Below are positions 8,730 through 20,706 of a stretch of DNA of 64,000 bases, in pieces. The position numbers and the translations under genes are program-made. Source of the DNA: Pleurodeles waltl. Taxonomy: Eukaryota; Chordata; Amphibia; Caudata; Salamandridae. The first letter of the stretch is position 1; every line of letters starts with the position of its first letter. The DNA is taken from assembly GCF_031143425.1 (NCBI RefSeq), contig NC_090439.1, positions 354,882,027-354,946,026 of the forward strand, read 5' to 3'. Below the pieces are notes generated by a model. It made no database searches. It was not told the DNA's origin and saw only the letters and a program-made list of their open reading frames with translations.

Positions 8730-11404
8730 TGTAGGAAGTTGGCTCTATGTGCACTATTTCAAAGTAAGGAATAGTATGCACAGTGTCCAAGGGTTCCCCT
8801 TTGAGGTAAGATAGTGGCAAAAAGAGATAATACTAATGCTCTATTTTGTGGTAGTGTGGTCGAGCAGTAGGTTTATCAAAGGAGTAGTGTTAAGCATTTG
8901 TTGTACACACACAGGCAATAAATGAGGAACACACACTCAGAGACAATTCCAGGCCAATAGGTTTTTGTATAGAAAAATATATTTTCTTAGTTTATTTTAA
9001 GAACCACAGGTTCAAATTTTACATGTAATACTTTAAATGAAAGGTATTGCAGGTAGGTACTTTGGGAACTTTGAATAATCAAGATAGCATATACAGTCTT
9101 CACATAAATCACATATAGCTATTTTAAAGCTAGACACAGTGCAATTTTCAACACTTCCTGGCGGGAGTAAGAGTTAGTTAGTTTTTGCAGGTAAGTAAAC
9201 TACCTATGGGGTTCAAGTTTGGGTCCAAGGTAGCCCACCGTTGGGGGTTCAGAGCAACCCCAAAGTTACCACACCAGCAGCTCAGGGCCGGTCAGGTGCA
9301 GAGGTCAAAGTGGTGCCCAAAACGCATAGGCTTCAATGGAGAAGGGGGTGCCCCGGTTCCAGTCTGCCAGCAGTTAAGTACCCGCGTCTTCGGAGGGCAG
9401 ACCAGGGGGGTTTTGTAAGGCACCGGAGGGGACACAATTCAGCACAGAAAGTACACCCTCAGCAGCACGGGGCGGCTGGGTGCAGTGTGCAAACAAGCGT
9501 CGGGTTAGCAATAGAAATCAATGGGAAACCAAGGGGTCTCTTCAGGCAGGCAAGGCGGGGGCTCCTCGGGGTAGCCACCACCTGGGCAAGGGAGAGGGCC
9601 TCCTGGGGGTCACTCCTGCACTGGAGTTCAGATCCATTAGGTCCTGGGGGCTGCGGGTGCAGAGTCTTTTCCAGGCGTCGGGATCTGAGGAACAGGCAGT
9701 CGCGGTCAGGGGAAGCCTCGGGATTCCCTCTGCAGGCGTCGCTGTGGGGGCTCAGGGGGGGGCAACTCTGGCTACTCACGGTCTCGCAGTCACCGGGGAG
9801 TCCTCCCTGAAGTGTTTGTTCTCCACAAGTCGAGCCGGGGGCGTCGGGTGCAGAGTAGCAAGTCTCACGCTTCCCGCGGGAAACGCAAGTTGTTTTAAAG
9901 TTGCTCCTTTGTTACAAAGTTGCAGTCTTGGGTGAACAAAGGCGCTGTCCTCTGGAGTTCTTGGTCCTTCTAGAGCAGGGCAGTCCTCTGAGGATTCAGA
10001 GGTCGCTGGTCCCTGGGGAAAGCGTCGCTGGAGCAGTGTCTTCAGAAGGGGGGGGAGACAGGCCGGTAGAGCTGGGGCCAAAGCAGTTGGTGTCTCCGTC
10101 TTCTCTGCAGGGTTTTTCAGCTTAGCAGTCCACTTCTTCTTAGGTTGCAGGAATCTGAGTTCCTAGGTTCTGGGGAGCCCCTAAATACCGAATTTAGGGG
10201 TGTGTTTAGGTCTGGGAGGGCAGTAGCCAATGGCTACTAGCCCTGAGGGTGGCTACACCCTCTTTGTGCCTCCTCCCAAGGGGAGGGGGTCACATTCCTA
10301 TCCCTACTGGGGGAATCCTCCATCTGCAACATGGAGGATTTCTAAAAGTCAGAGTCACCTCAGCTCAGGTTGCCTTAGGGGCTGTCCTGACTGGCCAGTG
10401 ACTCCTCCTTGTTTTTCTCATTATCTCCTCCGGCCTTGCCGCCAAAAGTGGGGCCGTGGCCGGAGGGGGCGGGCCACTCCACTAGCTGGAATACCCTGGG
10501 GTGCTGTAACAAAGGGGGTGAGCCTTTGAGGCTCACCGCCAAGGTGTTACAGTTCCTGCAAGGGGGAGGTGATAAGCATCTCCACCCAGTTAAGGCTTTG
10601 TTACTAGCCACAGAGTGACAAAGGCACTCTCCCATTGTGGCCAGCAACATGTCTCGAGTGTGGCAGGCTGTTAAAACCAGTCAGCCTACACAGGTAGTTG
10701 GTTAAGGTTTCAGGGGGCACCTCTAAAGTGCCCTCTGAGGTGTATGTTACAATACAATGTACACTGGCATCAGTTTGCATTTATTGTGCTGAGAAGTTTG
10801 ATACCAAACTTCCCAGTTTTCAGTGTAGCCATTATGGTGCTGTGGAGTTCGTGCATGACAGACTCCCAGACCATATACTCTTATGGCTACCCTGCACTTA
10901 CAAAGTCTAAGGTTTTGCTTAGACTCTGTAGGGGCACAGTGCTCATGCACTGGTGCCCTCACCTATGGTATAGTGCACCCTGCCTTAGGGCTGTAAGGCC
11001 TGCTAGAGGGGTGACTTATCTATACTGCATAGGCAGTGTGAGGTTGGCATGGCACCCTGAGGGGAGGGCAATGTCGACTTACTCGTTTTGTCCTCACCAG
11101 CACACACAAGCTGGCAAGCAGTATGTCTGTGCTGAGTGAGGGGTCCCCAGGGTGGGATAAGACATGCTGCATCCCTTAGAGACCTTCCCTGGCATCAGGG
11201 CCCTTGGTACCAGGGGTACCAGTTACAAGGGACTTACCTGGATGCCAGGGTGTGCCAATTGTGGAAACAAAAAGTACAGGTTAGGGAAAGAACACTGGTG
11301 CTGGGGCCTGGTTAACAGGCCTCAGCACACTTTCAAATCACAACTTAGCATCAGCAAAGGCAAAAAGTCAGGGGGTAACCATGCCAAGGAGGTATTTCCT
11401 TACA
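8730..11404 (-). repeat. 5' LTR of the Gmr1-like element (2675 bp)
   Basis: Partner of 432-3107. It starts TGTAGGAAG and ends CTTACA on the plus strand, followed by the target duplication GATGG. As the 5' LTR of a minus-strand element it should hold the promoter driving transcription toward lower coordinates; I did not identify a convincing TATA box. Confidence 0.92.
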
Positions 11405-11409
11405 GATGG

Positions 11410-13125
11410 CATCATACGGTCAGTGCATGTGAATGTGTCTGCTGTCAAAGCCATTCATATGATGCATCTTGGGCCCTTTGGTCTGTCTCAAATTGTTTAG
11501 TCACACAGGTTGAGTTGTCCTTCCTGTCCACAATATTTTATTCTTGGCATAGCTGCTCAAGATGGATCTAGGTGGTTAGCTACATCTCTGGACACTGGCA
11601 TGGTTATTGGCGTTACAGGGACTGGCCTTCCTGGTATCTACAGTCATGTTACTCTAAGTGCTACACACAGTATACATATCTCATCCTCTCAGGTGAGTAC
11701 AGTTGAAAGGCTGGGTAGAGGGAGAAGGTTCATTAGAGCAAAGGAAACTGTGGTGGGTAAGTGAAGTGAGAGCAGCAGTGTCTCCTGGCCTTAGCATTCC
11801 TGTCAGAGCCTGTTCCACCCACACAGTAAACTGATGGCATCCTCTCAGGTGTGTTCATTTCAATGTGGAAGTGAGAATCAAGGTAATTTCGAGTAGTATA
11901 CACTGTTCAGGTTTTTGTAATGGTAGAACAGTGCCTGCTGGGAACTGTAGTGCTGTCAAGCCTTGTACCACACACACCATATAGACATGTTGTTGTCCCA
12001 GGTGACTCTAGTTCACATACTGGAGGCCGGACAGGGGTCTATGGACAGGTGGACACTGGGTTGTTGAGTGGTTTGACAGTGAAGTTGGCAAAAGCTGATC
12101 AATAAACATGTATGACAATACAATTTGCTGATATTTTGGATTTGTGACTTATACGACTCCACTCTCCCAGGTATTTATGTCAAGCCCTCGGGATCCAGGA
12201 TGGCCAAGAACATCTCCTCCCAGGATGTGAGCTATAAGGGGTCCCATTGTCAGTCTTCTGGACATGCAGCTGGTGCCTGGATGCCATGGAAAGGACCTTC
12301 CCCTTGAAGACATTCCACCTCTTCTTGATGTCGTCCCTTGTGCACGGGATGGGTCCTATAGCATTCACTCTGTTGACTATCCTTTGCCACATTTCCATTT
12401 TCCTGGCAATAGTAGTGTGCTGGACCGGGGCTCAAAATAGATGTGGCTCTACTCTAATGATTTCATCCACCATGACCCTTAACTCATCTTCAGGGAACCA
12501 GAGATTTTTCTGGGGTCACATGGTGGCGATAATAAATTTGATAGGTGGTGTGAATTAAAAAGGTGATCGGGAGTAAATGGAGTAGTGAGGAACAAATGGA
12601 TGTGATAGGAGTGTGTTGAGGGTGTGGCATATGTGGTTATTGTAAGTTTGGGGGGCGCCTATTCTATGGTTTTATCTTTTTTGTTCTTGTGCTCTGGCTA
12701 CAGTGTTCGGCATTGTGGATGCAAAGTATTGTGGTGTGTGAAGGGGTGTGTTTTATGGTGTGCTTTGCAGGCACGTAGGGTGTGACAATGTGTGTCAGCT
12801 GTGTTGTTTTCAAATCCATCCAATGTGGTGTTGTGTTTTACTTTGTTGACCCCGAACTGCTATGGTTCGGACCACCATTGGCAGACCGCCATGGCTGACC
12901 GCCACTGCAAATTTGTACTTGTAATAGGTTTGGTGGTTGTTTGACTGGCTATCAGTGCTGATGGTTGGATCACCTATTTCCCACCCTCCAAAGTACTGGC
13001 AGTGTTGGATTTTTGGCTGGCTTTTGTCTGTTTTACCAGTGTGACTTGTAATATGGCTATATGTTTGACCCCCACCATCGCGGTCTTTTGGGAGCTGCCA
13101 CAATGGCGGTCTGGCAGCCCTGAGA
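11410..13125 (-). mobile_element. Old Harbinger copy, right part (split by the gypsy insertion)
   Basis: Holds a minus-strand Myb/SANT-like exon (12180-12525) clearly related to the exon at 33793-34171, then a subterminal region (12830-13110) rich in short GGCGGT/ACCGCC-type motifs like those inside the ends of the 9.4-kb element. The outer terminal repeat is too worn to place exactly. The orientation is opposite to the 33-kb copy. 11410-12150 shows no open frame and probably represents its intron. Confidence 0.5.
12180..12525 (-). pseudogene. Harbinger Myb/SANT-like DNA-binding protein, exon 1 (decayed)
   Basis: Read on the minus strand, a region around 12515-12430 gives an EDELRVMVDEIIRVEPHLF-type helix, and another (12410-12290) gives ARKMEMWQRIVNRVNA followed by DDIKKRWNVFKGKV. 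This is the same trihelix pattern as the gene at 33793 (EEELRVMVEEII, RKMELWRRIVDRVNA, DDIRKRWNDLWGKV). The frame is interrupted by a stop after the first helix block and ends near 12180. In active Harbinger elements the Myb-like protein helps the transposase enter the nucleus and bind the ends. This copy is dead. Confidence 0.65.
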
Positions 13126-14640
13126 CTAAAAGAGGACCTCTTCTATTGATCCACAATATTGGTATCTAAAATGAGTTGTTTGTTCTGAGGCAGAAAGATT
13201 TGAGTCAGCCTTTTTTGCGATTAAACCTCAGAAATTGCACTGAAGGAGTAGGCGCATGCCTAATTGGAACTTATCCTCAACTAAATGGTTATTTTCTTTT
13301 AATTTCTGAACATCTTTTTAAATATGATTAATTAATTTATCTGTGTCTCATCAAACCTATTTTTAACAAGATAAGTAATTCTTAAGGTACAGCTTAGTGA
13401 TGTGGTGATTTTTCTCTTTTTGCATTGATTTCAAATAATTGTGCAACAAACATTTCAATTAATTTCTTCTAAAGGGCCCTTCACACTCCAAGCAACAGGC
13501 TGCAGATCTACCTGTCAGTCCCAACCACAACAGTTGAACTTTTTTTTTTTTTGTTAAATATACTTTTTACATTTTCCCTTTACCGTTCCGCAGGGAAACT
13601 CTAGGGACATCCCTGTATGGTAAAATATAGGAAAAGGTAAAATAATGTATTAAACTTGGAATTAGTAGGTACAAATATTTTCATGTTAAACATTAATGTA
13701 AATTCATTTTAAATATTTACTTTAAATGTAGAACACAATAAAAATGTTACAGTACTATTAACTTAATTTTTAATTCAATATTTAGTTACTAAAGATGAAA
13801 CAAATTAAAATACTTTTTCTGAAGTTTAAAATAAAAAAAAACTGTTATGCATTAATTCATAATAAAAGTAATTGTTAAATTAATTAAAAGTAATTAAATT
13901 ATATCTTAAATAAAAATGATGTGACAGGTGGCCTGGAGTCGAATTCAAAAGCAGTTTATTAAAATACTTTATAACAAAAGAACTACTTTGAAATATTTTT
14001 GATGTTAAATGTTATGCATTTATATTTTTAGCTATCTTAAAGATTCCAATTTAAGTTAACATTATTTCGTATGCTATTTTATTTTAAGCCCCTACCTCCA
14101 ATATTTGCTATGAAGGTTGCTGCAGTTTCAGTCGTTGGCCATATGTGGTGTTGGATTTACTACTGTGTCCTTTATGACAGATGGAACTGACACTCATAAA
14201 TGTAACTCCACTCCCTTTTTCAAGAATTGGAGACAAGTAAGCCTATACATTTGAGTAACTTTACACTCAGAATTTGGTGAACAACCAAAAACATCAAAGC
14301 TACTCGAAAGTGTAAGAGTAGATGACATTATGTAAAATACTCACAACTGTAAGTTACCTTTGCAAATAGCCGAGATTTTCTTTATCAAATGGAACAATGA
14401 TCAAAGGCACACCCTTTGGATGTCAGTGGGAAGATCAGTGCAATGCCAGCAAAAATAAAAGTTAGTATGTTGATGATATTCTACTAAGTGCACTAAAGCA
14501 TTCTTCCCATAAATAGAACACTGTCTTCATAGGTTGCTAGTTTGTTCAGTGTGATTAATTTAAGGGTGCCCAAAGCACATTTGATCTCGATGCAGCACTA
14601 CACCACCATCAAAACAAAAAGACTTGTTGCAAATGTTGCT
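13126..14640. other. AT-rich stretch without recognised genes
   Basis: From about 13240 to 14060 the sequence is very AT-rich, with many short TTAAA/AATTA motifs and no meaningful open frame. A 33-bp segment at 13677-13709 recurs at 15969-16001. Nothing else is recognisable. Confidence 0.5.
13677..13709 (+). repeat. 33-bp direct repeat, copy 1
   Basis: Begins ATTTTCATGTTAAACATTAA and is repeated in the same orientation at 15969-16001 with no mismatch over 33 bases. The two copies bracket 2.26 kb that includes the worn retroviral remnant. Confidence 0.7.
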
Positions 14641-15430
14641 GACTAGACTAATTGAAGGATCCAATAGCTTGAGTTGTGCCGACTACCAGGAACTGAGCTG
14701 GTAATAGCGAGATGGAGAGAATGCATCCTGAAATGGATTTGTTTACAGAGGTGTAGTAGATTTAGTCCTTCTCGTTCATGGTGGTTCAGTAAAGCAGGTA
14801 AAAGAGTGGAAAAAGGGGCAGTAACAGTGTGCAGAGCAGATACCATTAACCTGGAGTCTGCAGGCTCAGTTGTCCACGTACACTGTGAGGCAATAATCCA
14901 GGGAGTAATCTTGCAGCATTTCACACTGATGTTTGTAGTGAGAAGAATTTGGTAGAGCCGGTTTTGAATGGTGCGTCTGGAAATGGATCCACTCTCCAGA
15001 TTGTGGCAGGTTTCAGTCAGGCGAGACTGCTCAGATTTGGGAACAGAAACGATAAAGTCAGCAAATCAGTTGTGTGCATTATTTCAGAAATATTTCATCA
15101 TTCAAATGCCAATCAGGAGCAGTCAAAGAGAAAGGAAGGGTAGAACTGAGTAGTATAGGTCAGCCCATGATAATCTGGTACAGGCTAAGTTTACGAGATT
15201 GAGCAGATCACAAGGGCAGCGCTTTGGGCCTTTTAATATGGGTCTCAGTTCAAATCTTAGCTAGCTTATTCTTTAGAATGCCATTATAGCACTCAACTGT
15301 GCCAGATGACTTGGGGTGGTATACTCTCATTATAGGAAGGCAAAGTACCACTTGTCCTTTTTATACTGCCGGTTTGCTCACTACACTGGTGATTGATTTG
15401 TCCTAGGATGCTTGAAACTGTTTCAGCTGT
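14640..15430 (-). pseudogene. Worn retroviral pol/env remnant
   Basis: On the minus strand 15430-15150 carries scattered pieces of a retroviral integrase core end (a proline/Gln/Ser-Gly-Thr type block before the catalytic Glu region, then an ALPLV-type segment), broken by several stops. A 93-codon open frame follows at 14924-14643, of uncertain identity and possibly env-derived. I see no matching LTR pair. The assignment rests on short pattern matches and is tentative. Confidence 0.35.
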
Positions 15431-15949
15431 AGAGCGCTTAATTGCTCTTGAATAAGTACTGCTTTAGAACAGTTATAAATCAATTTGGAATTTGATGTTA
15501 GAAGTTTAAAAATTAAGAAAAATATATAACAAACTGGCTAAAGCTGTCATGCACATGTTAGCAAAAACATAAGCCATTGCGAAAATTATTTAAAAAATTA
15601 AAGTAGCTATTGCGCTGATTGAGTTGTCTCTAATTTTTTTGATTAATAAAAATCATTGCAAAAGTTTATTCTGAATTGCTGTACGTGTGTCTTATTCAAA
15701 ATAAAAAGAAGCATACACCATATAATACTCATTAAAAACTCATAGAAGCACATGTTTCATTTATAAAAAAAATAGAAAGCACGGCTAAGTTAAAAAAAAT
15801 CACATTATGCAGAGATAGCATACTCATGACTTACATCCCTCTTAAAAGTAGGTACCGGAGGGTAAAAGGTGATAATCAGAGTCAAGTTATTTGTCATTTT
15901 ACAGATCAGGAGTCAAATAATACATAAATTAAAACCTTCTGTGAGCTGA

Positions 15950-18003
15950 TGTGAGAAACTGGGTTGTTATTTTCATGTTAAACATTAATGTAAATTCATT
16001 TAAAAAATGTATTTAAAAGCCCTGGTCAAGCAACAGCCACAATCCCTTGCAGGGTGAACCACAAAAAGTCACAAAATTAACCTGTGCTATGTCCTGGGTA
16101 GCTTTGCACAAAAAGCAGTCAGACTTAATTTAGAGGCAATGTGTGAAGTATTTATGCAGCACAGAAACAGTACTAAAGTGATAATACAAGAAAACTCCTA
16201 AACCTTTTAGAAAAATAAAGTGCATTTATGAAACATATTTGAGACCAAAACAACAGAACTCCAATCAGAAGAAATACAGTTATTCATTTTTAAAGTTTAG
16301 TGTTCAAAATAGCACCTCAAAGATCAAAATGGCCAACAGCAGACATCTAGTCACACAAGACTGGGTCAAGGTTGAAAGTAAGGCAGACCACATTGTTGCG
16401 CTGTTTGGATACAATATTCTGAATGAGCCCAGTCAGTGCTTACCTTCAGGCTTAAAATAATTTCAGAAGACAAATGCCTGAGATGGTAAATATTAGCTGG
16501 GCAAGGCTGCAGGAAGTGTCCAAGGATGGAGTGTCATCGTCAGATGGCCTTAGGTCGAAGTCGTGATAAAATGTTCTCTGTTATGAATTAGTTGCCGAAA
16601 CAAAAGTTTTGAAAAGAACTACAGCCGGACGAGGCAGAAGGCTGTAGCCAAAGACAGATCCATGAGGTCAGATACCCCAATGGCAAAGGACCACTAAAAG
16701 GGATTTGCTGCTGCAAAGAAGAATGTAGTGGGAGAAGCCGCAGAGTCAATCAAACCGGTGAGGCACCTCGGGCAGATAGGCAAGCAGGTTGCTGCATGTC
16801 TACTCCTGGTTCTCAGAGAAATGTTTGGCCACATTTTGTCTAAATCCTCATTTTAAAAAAATGACCATCTGAGTACCTTTAGCATCACAACCAAGTGTCT
16901 AGGACTGATATGAGCCCTCTTTGGGGGTTCAGGACTCACTCAGCTTGGGTCCAGGTGCTGGTTCAAGATGGTGGGAGCCTGTTATGTTCCTGTAGCTCTG
17001 AATAGGAAGCCAGCAAACTACCCCCTGAAGTAATTTCTGGTAGTCCTGGGTGCAGGTGTAGATGCAGGGCTCAGCAGTAGGGCTGGTTCCTAAGGGCTCC
17101 AGGCAGCAAAGAAGTCCTTCCAGGTACAGTGGCAGTCTGGTAAAGTGCACAGCAGGTCACAGCTGCAGACAGTCCTCTGAGAGTCTTCCGCAAGTCCAGT
17201 AGCAAACTGTTAAATGGGTTTGAAGGCCCTTTTTATACCCTAATGTCCTTCTTCTGAATGGTGGGAGAAGCTGCTGCAAAGGTTTGTTGAAGTGCATGGA
17301 ATTTTCTGACTCAGCTGCCCTGCATCCAGGATGGCTGCTGTGACAATGCAGAGTCATTAGCCTTTGTTTGAAGGCAGAGCAAAAGCTATTCAGGTGTAAG
17401 TGGGGCTGTGCTCTACTCTGACCCCCACCCTGTCAGCAGATGGCCCAGTGAGGAACACCAAATCTCTTCATTGTGTAATTGTCTGGGAGGAATTCACAAA
17501 GTCTGTCAGTTACACCCAGTCACTTGACCCAGGCCACGCTAAAGGCATAAAAGTGCTAATGGCATGAAAATGCCAACTTTCTAAAAGTGGCATTTTCAAA
17601 ATTGTAATGAAAAATCCAACATTACCATTGAAGAGGGTTTACCAAACATGAGATATCTACCTTCTCTCCATTATGAATTATAGCTTATTAAATGTAATAA
17701 GGAATCCCCAATGTTATCCTATGGGAAGGGCAGGGCTCACAGTGATGTATAATGAATCTGGGAGTTTTTTTATGACATAATTCATTGATTTTTATGTTAA
17801 CCATACATCATCACACACAGGAGATCACATGGAACACTGATAACAGGATAAACTGAGCCCCCCAACTAACATAGCATAGTAGTGAAAATAGGCATAATGG
17901 CAGGCTCCTGTTCTATTACCCCCATTCTCTCCGAGCAGCAGACTCCATAACCTCAATTTTGATCTTTGAGCGTCCTAATCAGCTCCTTCCACCATAGGAC
18001 TAA
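15950..18003. repeat. R3 long LTR-like interspersed repeat, copy A
   Basis: Begins TGTGAGAAACTGGG and shares many blocks in the same order with 33022-33187 plus 42626-44130: the 'GGGTGAACCACA' block, 'GTATTTATGCAGCACA', a 'CTTTCTAAAAGTG' block and 'AATGTTATCCTATGGGA'. The TGT start and the content suggest an LTR of a gypsy-type element, but no internal region is attached. The exact right end is obscured by the MITE at 18004. Short open frames inside are not conserved between copies. Confidence 0.5.
15969..16001 (+). repeat. 33-bp direct repeat, copy 2
   Basis: Identical to 13677-13709. It lies just inside the start of the R3 repeat, which lacks this segment in its other copy at 33022, so it was probably introduced by an insertion or rearrangement. 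Confidence 0.7.
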
Positions 18004-18913
18004 GGGGCATATTTATACTCTGTTTGCGCCGGAATTGCGTCGTTTTTTTTAACGCAAATCCGACACAAAACTAACTCCATATTTATACTTTGGCGTTAGA
18101 CCCGTCTAGCGCCAAAGATCTTGGAGTTTGCGTCATTTATTAGCGTGGACACCTACCTTGCGTTAATGATATGCAAGGTAGGCGTTCCCGTCTAAAAAAT
18201 AACTCCGAGGCATGTGCGCCGTATTTACACTCCCGGGCAAAAATGACGCCCGGGAGTGTGCGGATCAAAAAAAATGACGTCCAGCCGTTTTAGCGTCATT
18301 TTTTAACGCCTGGTCAGGGCAGGCGTTAAGGGACCTGTGGGCTCGGAAGGAGCCCAGAGGTGCCCTCCCATGCCCCCAGGGACACCCCCCTGCCACCCTT
18401 GCCCACCCCAGGAGGACACCCAAGGATGGAGGGACCCATCCCAGGGAACTTAAGGTAAGTTCAGGTAAGTATTATTTTTTTTTTGTTTGTGGCATAGGGG
18501 GGCCTGATTTGTCCCCCCTACATGCCACTGTGCCCAATGACCATGCCCAGGGGACAGAAGTCCCCTGGGCATGGCCATTGGGCAAGGGGGCATGACTCCT
18601 GTCTTTGCTAAGACAGGAGTCATTTCAATGGGGGTTGGGAGTAAAAAAAAATGGCGCTAATCGGGTTGAGGCGAAAATTTTGCCTCAGCCTGACTTGCCC
18701 CATTTTTTGGTGCCCAAGCTCCATTTTCCCCTACGCCGGCGCTGCCTGGTGTAAGTCATTTTTTTTGACGCACACCAGGCAGCTCTGCCGGCTAACGTCA
18801 TTCCATAAATACGGCGCCCGCATGGCGCTTTGGAATGGCGTTAGCCGGCGTTACATTTTTTGACGCACAACTGCGTTGGCGCAGTTGTGCGTCAAAAAGT
18901 ATAAATACGGCCC
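18004..18913. mobile_element. 0.9-kb Harbinger-type MITE (family M1)
   Basis: Terminal inverted repeats GGGGCATATTTATACT (left) and GGGCCGTATTTATACT (right, reverse-complemented). Internal blocks (AACTCCATATTTATACTTTGG, GGGGACAGAAGTCCCCTGGG and others) also occur in 46847-47741 and, inverted, in 30383-31263. Flanked by TAA/TTA. No coding capacity. Confidence 0.8.
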
Positions 18914-18919
18914 TTAGTC

Positions 18920-19560
18920 TCATTCAGACAGCAGACAGGTGTTTCGGCTTCTACAGGATTAAGCACCAATATTGGCACCATGATACCTTTATTTTGTAAT
19001 GTTTAAGAGGAAATCCTCTGGCCTTATATACATATATAGGAATTTCCAAACTCATGCAGAGATCAAGACCCTGTTTCCACTGTTCTAGCAATGGCAGGGT
19101 CACTATCCCTCCAGGACTTAGTGAGGTCCCTTTTCGTTATTATTACTAGTCTCAACCACAATAGAGCAGTTCCATATCTGTTAGCCTCCAGTTCTTCTGC
19201 TGTGTGGAAGATAACCATCTTGGGCTCTCGCAGCACCACCCATCCCAACAAACTTCCCAACATTCCAGCACCCCCCCTCCCCCAAAATAGGGCCAGTTTG
19301 GTGCACACCCTTGTTATATGTAAGAAGTCCCCCTTTTCTAGCTGGCTTCTCGTGCAGGTTGGCATGTCAACATTAAAGGCTTGGATCCTCAGGAAAACTA
19401 CCTCACAGAAGCCCACGTTCCTGCAACTCCGAATCAGACTTGAACAGCACAGAGGATCAGAGTGGCCAGACAGGGGGAAGGGAATTAGGGAGAGAACTGC
19501 AGGGAAGGAGGCCCATGTAAGAAAAGTAACCATGGAAGCACAATGCTAATACTTCCAGTT
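18920..19560 (-). pseudogene. L1-clade LINE ORF2 C-terminal fragment
   Basis: Minus-strand open frame at 19533-19063 of 156 codons. Its last third (RLVIITKRDLTKSWRDSDPA) resembles the ...AKRxIxxxW... segment near the end of L1 ORF2. The rest is poorly conserved. A fragment cut by the MITE at 18004 is likely. Confidence 0.35.
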
Positions 19561-20569
19561 CTGACTTATATACTGTTCCCAGTAATCCTAAGACCTTACC
19601 ATTACAATTCTCACAACACCTGAGAGACTGGCATAGGTAACTTTCTCACCACCCTGTATTTGATCTATCTGAACTTCCGAAATTACAATAATACACAAGA
19701 GTGGCAGGGGACAATAAGCAACCCTCAGGATTACAAAGTTCCATTTGAAGTTGCTATTGCTAACAGCACACACGCAAACATCAAATTTGTTGTCATCAGA
19801 TGTCGATGGGTTAGTTTACACCAAGCATGCACCAGTGTTACTTCACAAATCTTTACAACATGCTTTCTGTCTTTGAATTGTATTTTGAGCTGTATTTGAG
19901 AAGCGGGAAGAGTTGCTTTTAAGCTCACAGCCTTGGCCCTGGTAAGAGAAGTCCTGAGTCCCTGCACTCAGTAACGGTTCCAATGTATAAAACATTTTCA
20001 GACAGTAAACAAGAGACAAAGAACCACCCTAAAATGGCTTTCCTACCTATGAACCACTGACTGGGTTAGCAGTTCAAGATTCCCACTGCCTTGACTCCAA
20101 TGAAGGACCTACCTACTGCCCTGCCTCCTCCGATGCTCCAGAAGTCCCAGAAAAACAGGCATGGAATGCCGGACTGGAAGCCTTTAAATAGCAGCCTAAT
20201 TAAAGATGGCCACAGAGAGTTGGAACACTCTGGCAAGGTTCCCAAGCCTCGTGGGAGCTTCAGAAATAGCAGTCAACTTGGAATAGGCAAGACGCCTGTC
20301 AGAAATGGCAGCCATTTTAGAAAGCACAGGAGGCCCAACAATACCATGACGGCTATTGTTATTAAAAAGGCTGCCAGCAAAACAACCATTGATGACCTCA
20401 TAAGCCATGAAGTTTAACACAGAGCTGGTGCCCAGGAGACCTGGAGGTTGTGGAGGCTGCCATGCAGCAAGTGGAAGCAGGTAGCAGAGTGGAACTGGTA
20501 TTAATGTGGCAAGTTGTGACAGCCCCACCCACCACAGCCTCTCCTTGGTGCAGTAGACCTTGTGTAGTT

Positions 20570-20706
20570 TTTGGGGTGGGTGGTAAACTCCACCCCGCCT
20601 GTGGAGTTTGCAGAGTTTTGCCACTGTGGGCTCTGCTTGGAATGCAGAGTTCGGCAAAAACTCATCCAGCCACCGTTTGGCAGAGTTTACCGGCACCCAC
20701 CTCTAG
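20570..20706. repeat. Small palindromic MITE-like repeat, copy 1
   Basis: Left end GGGGTGGGTGGTAAACTCC, right end GAGTTTACCGGCACCCACC, which pair as imperfect inverted repeats. Inner blocks repeat CAGAGTT/AACTC motifs. Similar ends occur at 22468-22567. Confidence 0.45.

Larger units (their letters stand above)
432..11404 (-). mobile_element. Gmr1-like Ty3/gypsy LTR retrotransposon (complete structure, coding broken)
   Basis: Two LTRs of about 2.68 kb start TGTAGGAAG and end CTTACA on the plus strand, and both flanks carry the direct repeat GATGG (427-431 and 11405-11409). Reading the minus strand, the internal region encodes gag, a zinc-knuckle/protease segment, integrase, and then RT-RNase H. 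Integrase before RT is the diagnostic order of the Gmr1-like branch of Ty3/gypsy (established for fish Gmr1). Coding is broken by a frame change near 7050, a stop at about 6097, a frame change near 5350 and a stop near 5266, so this copy cannot be autonomous. About eight differences in the first roughly 155 bases of the two LTRs, compared by eye, suggest a moderately old insertion. It sits in an older Harbinger copy and hosts a MITE at 7872-8463. Confidence 0.9.

Noticed and set aside
19063..19549. Two overlapping 150-codon frames on opposite strands as a host gene
   Set aside because: The minus frame has weak L1 ORF2 C-terminal similarity and the plus frame is its shadow.
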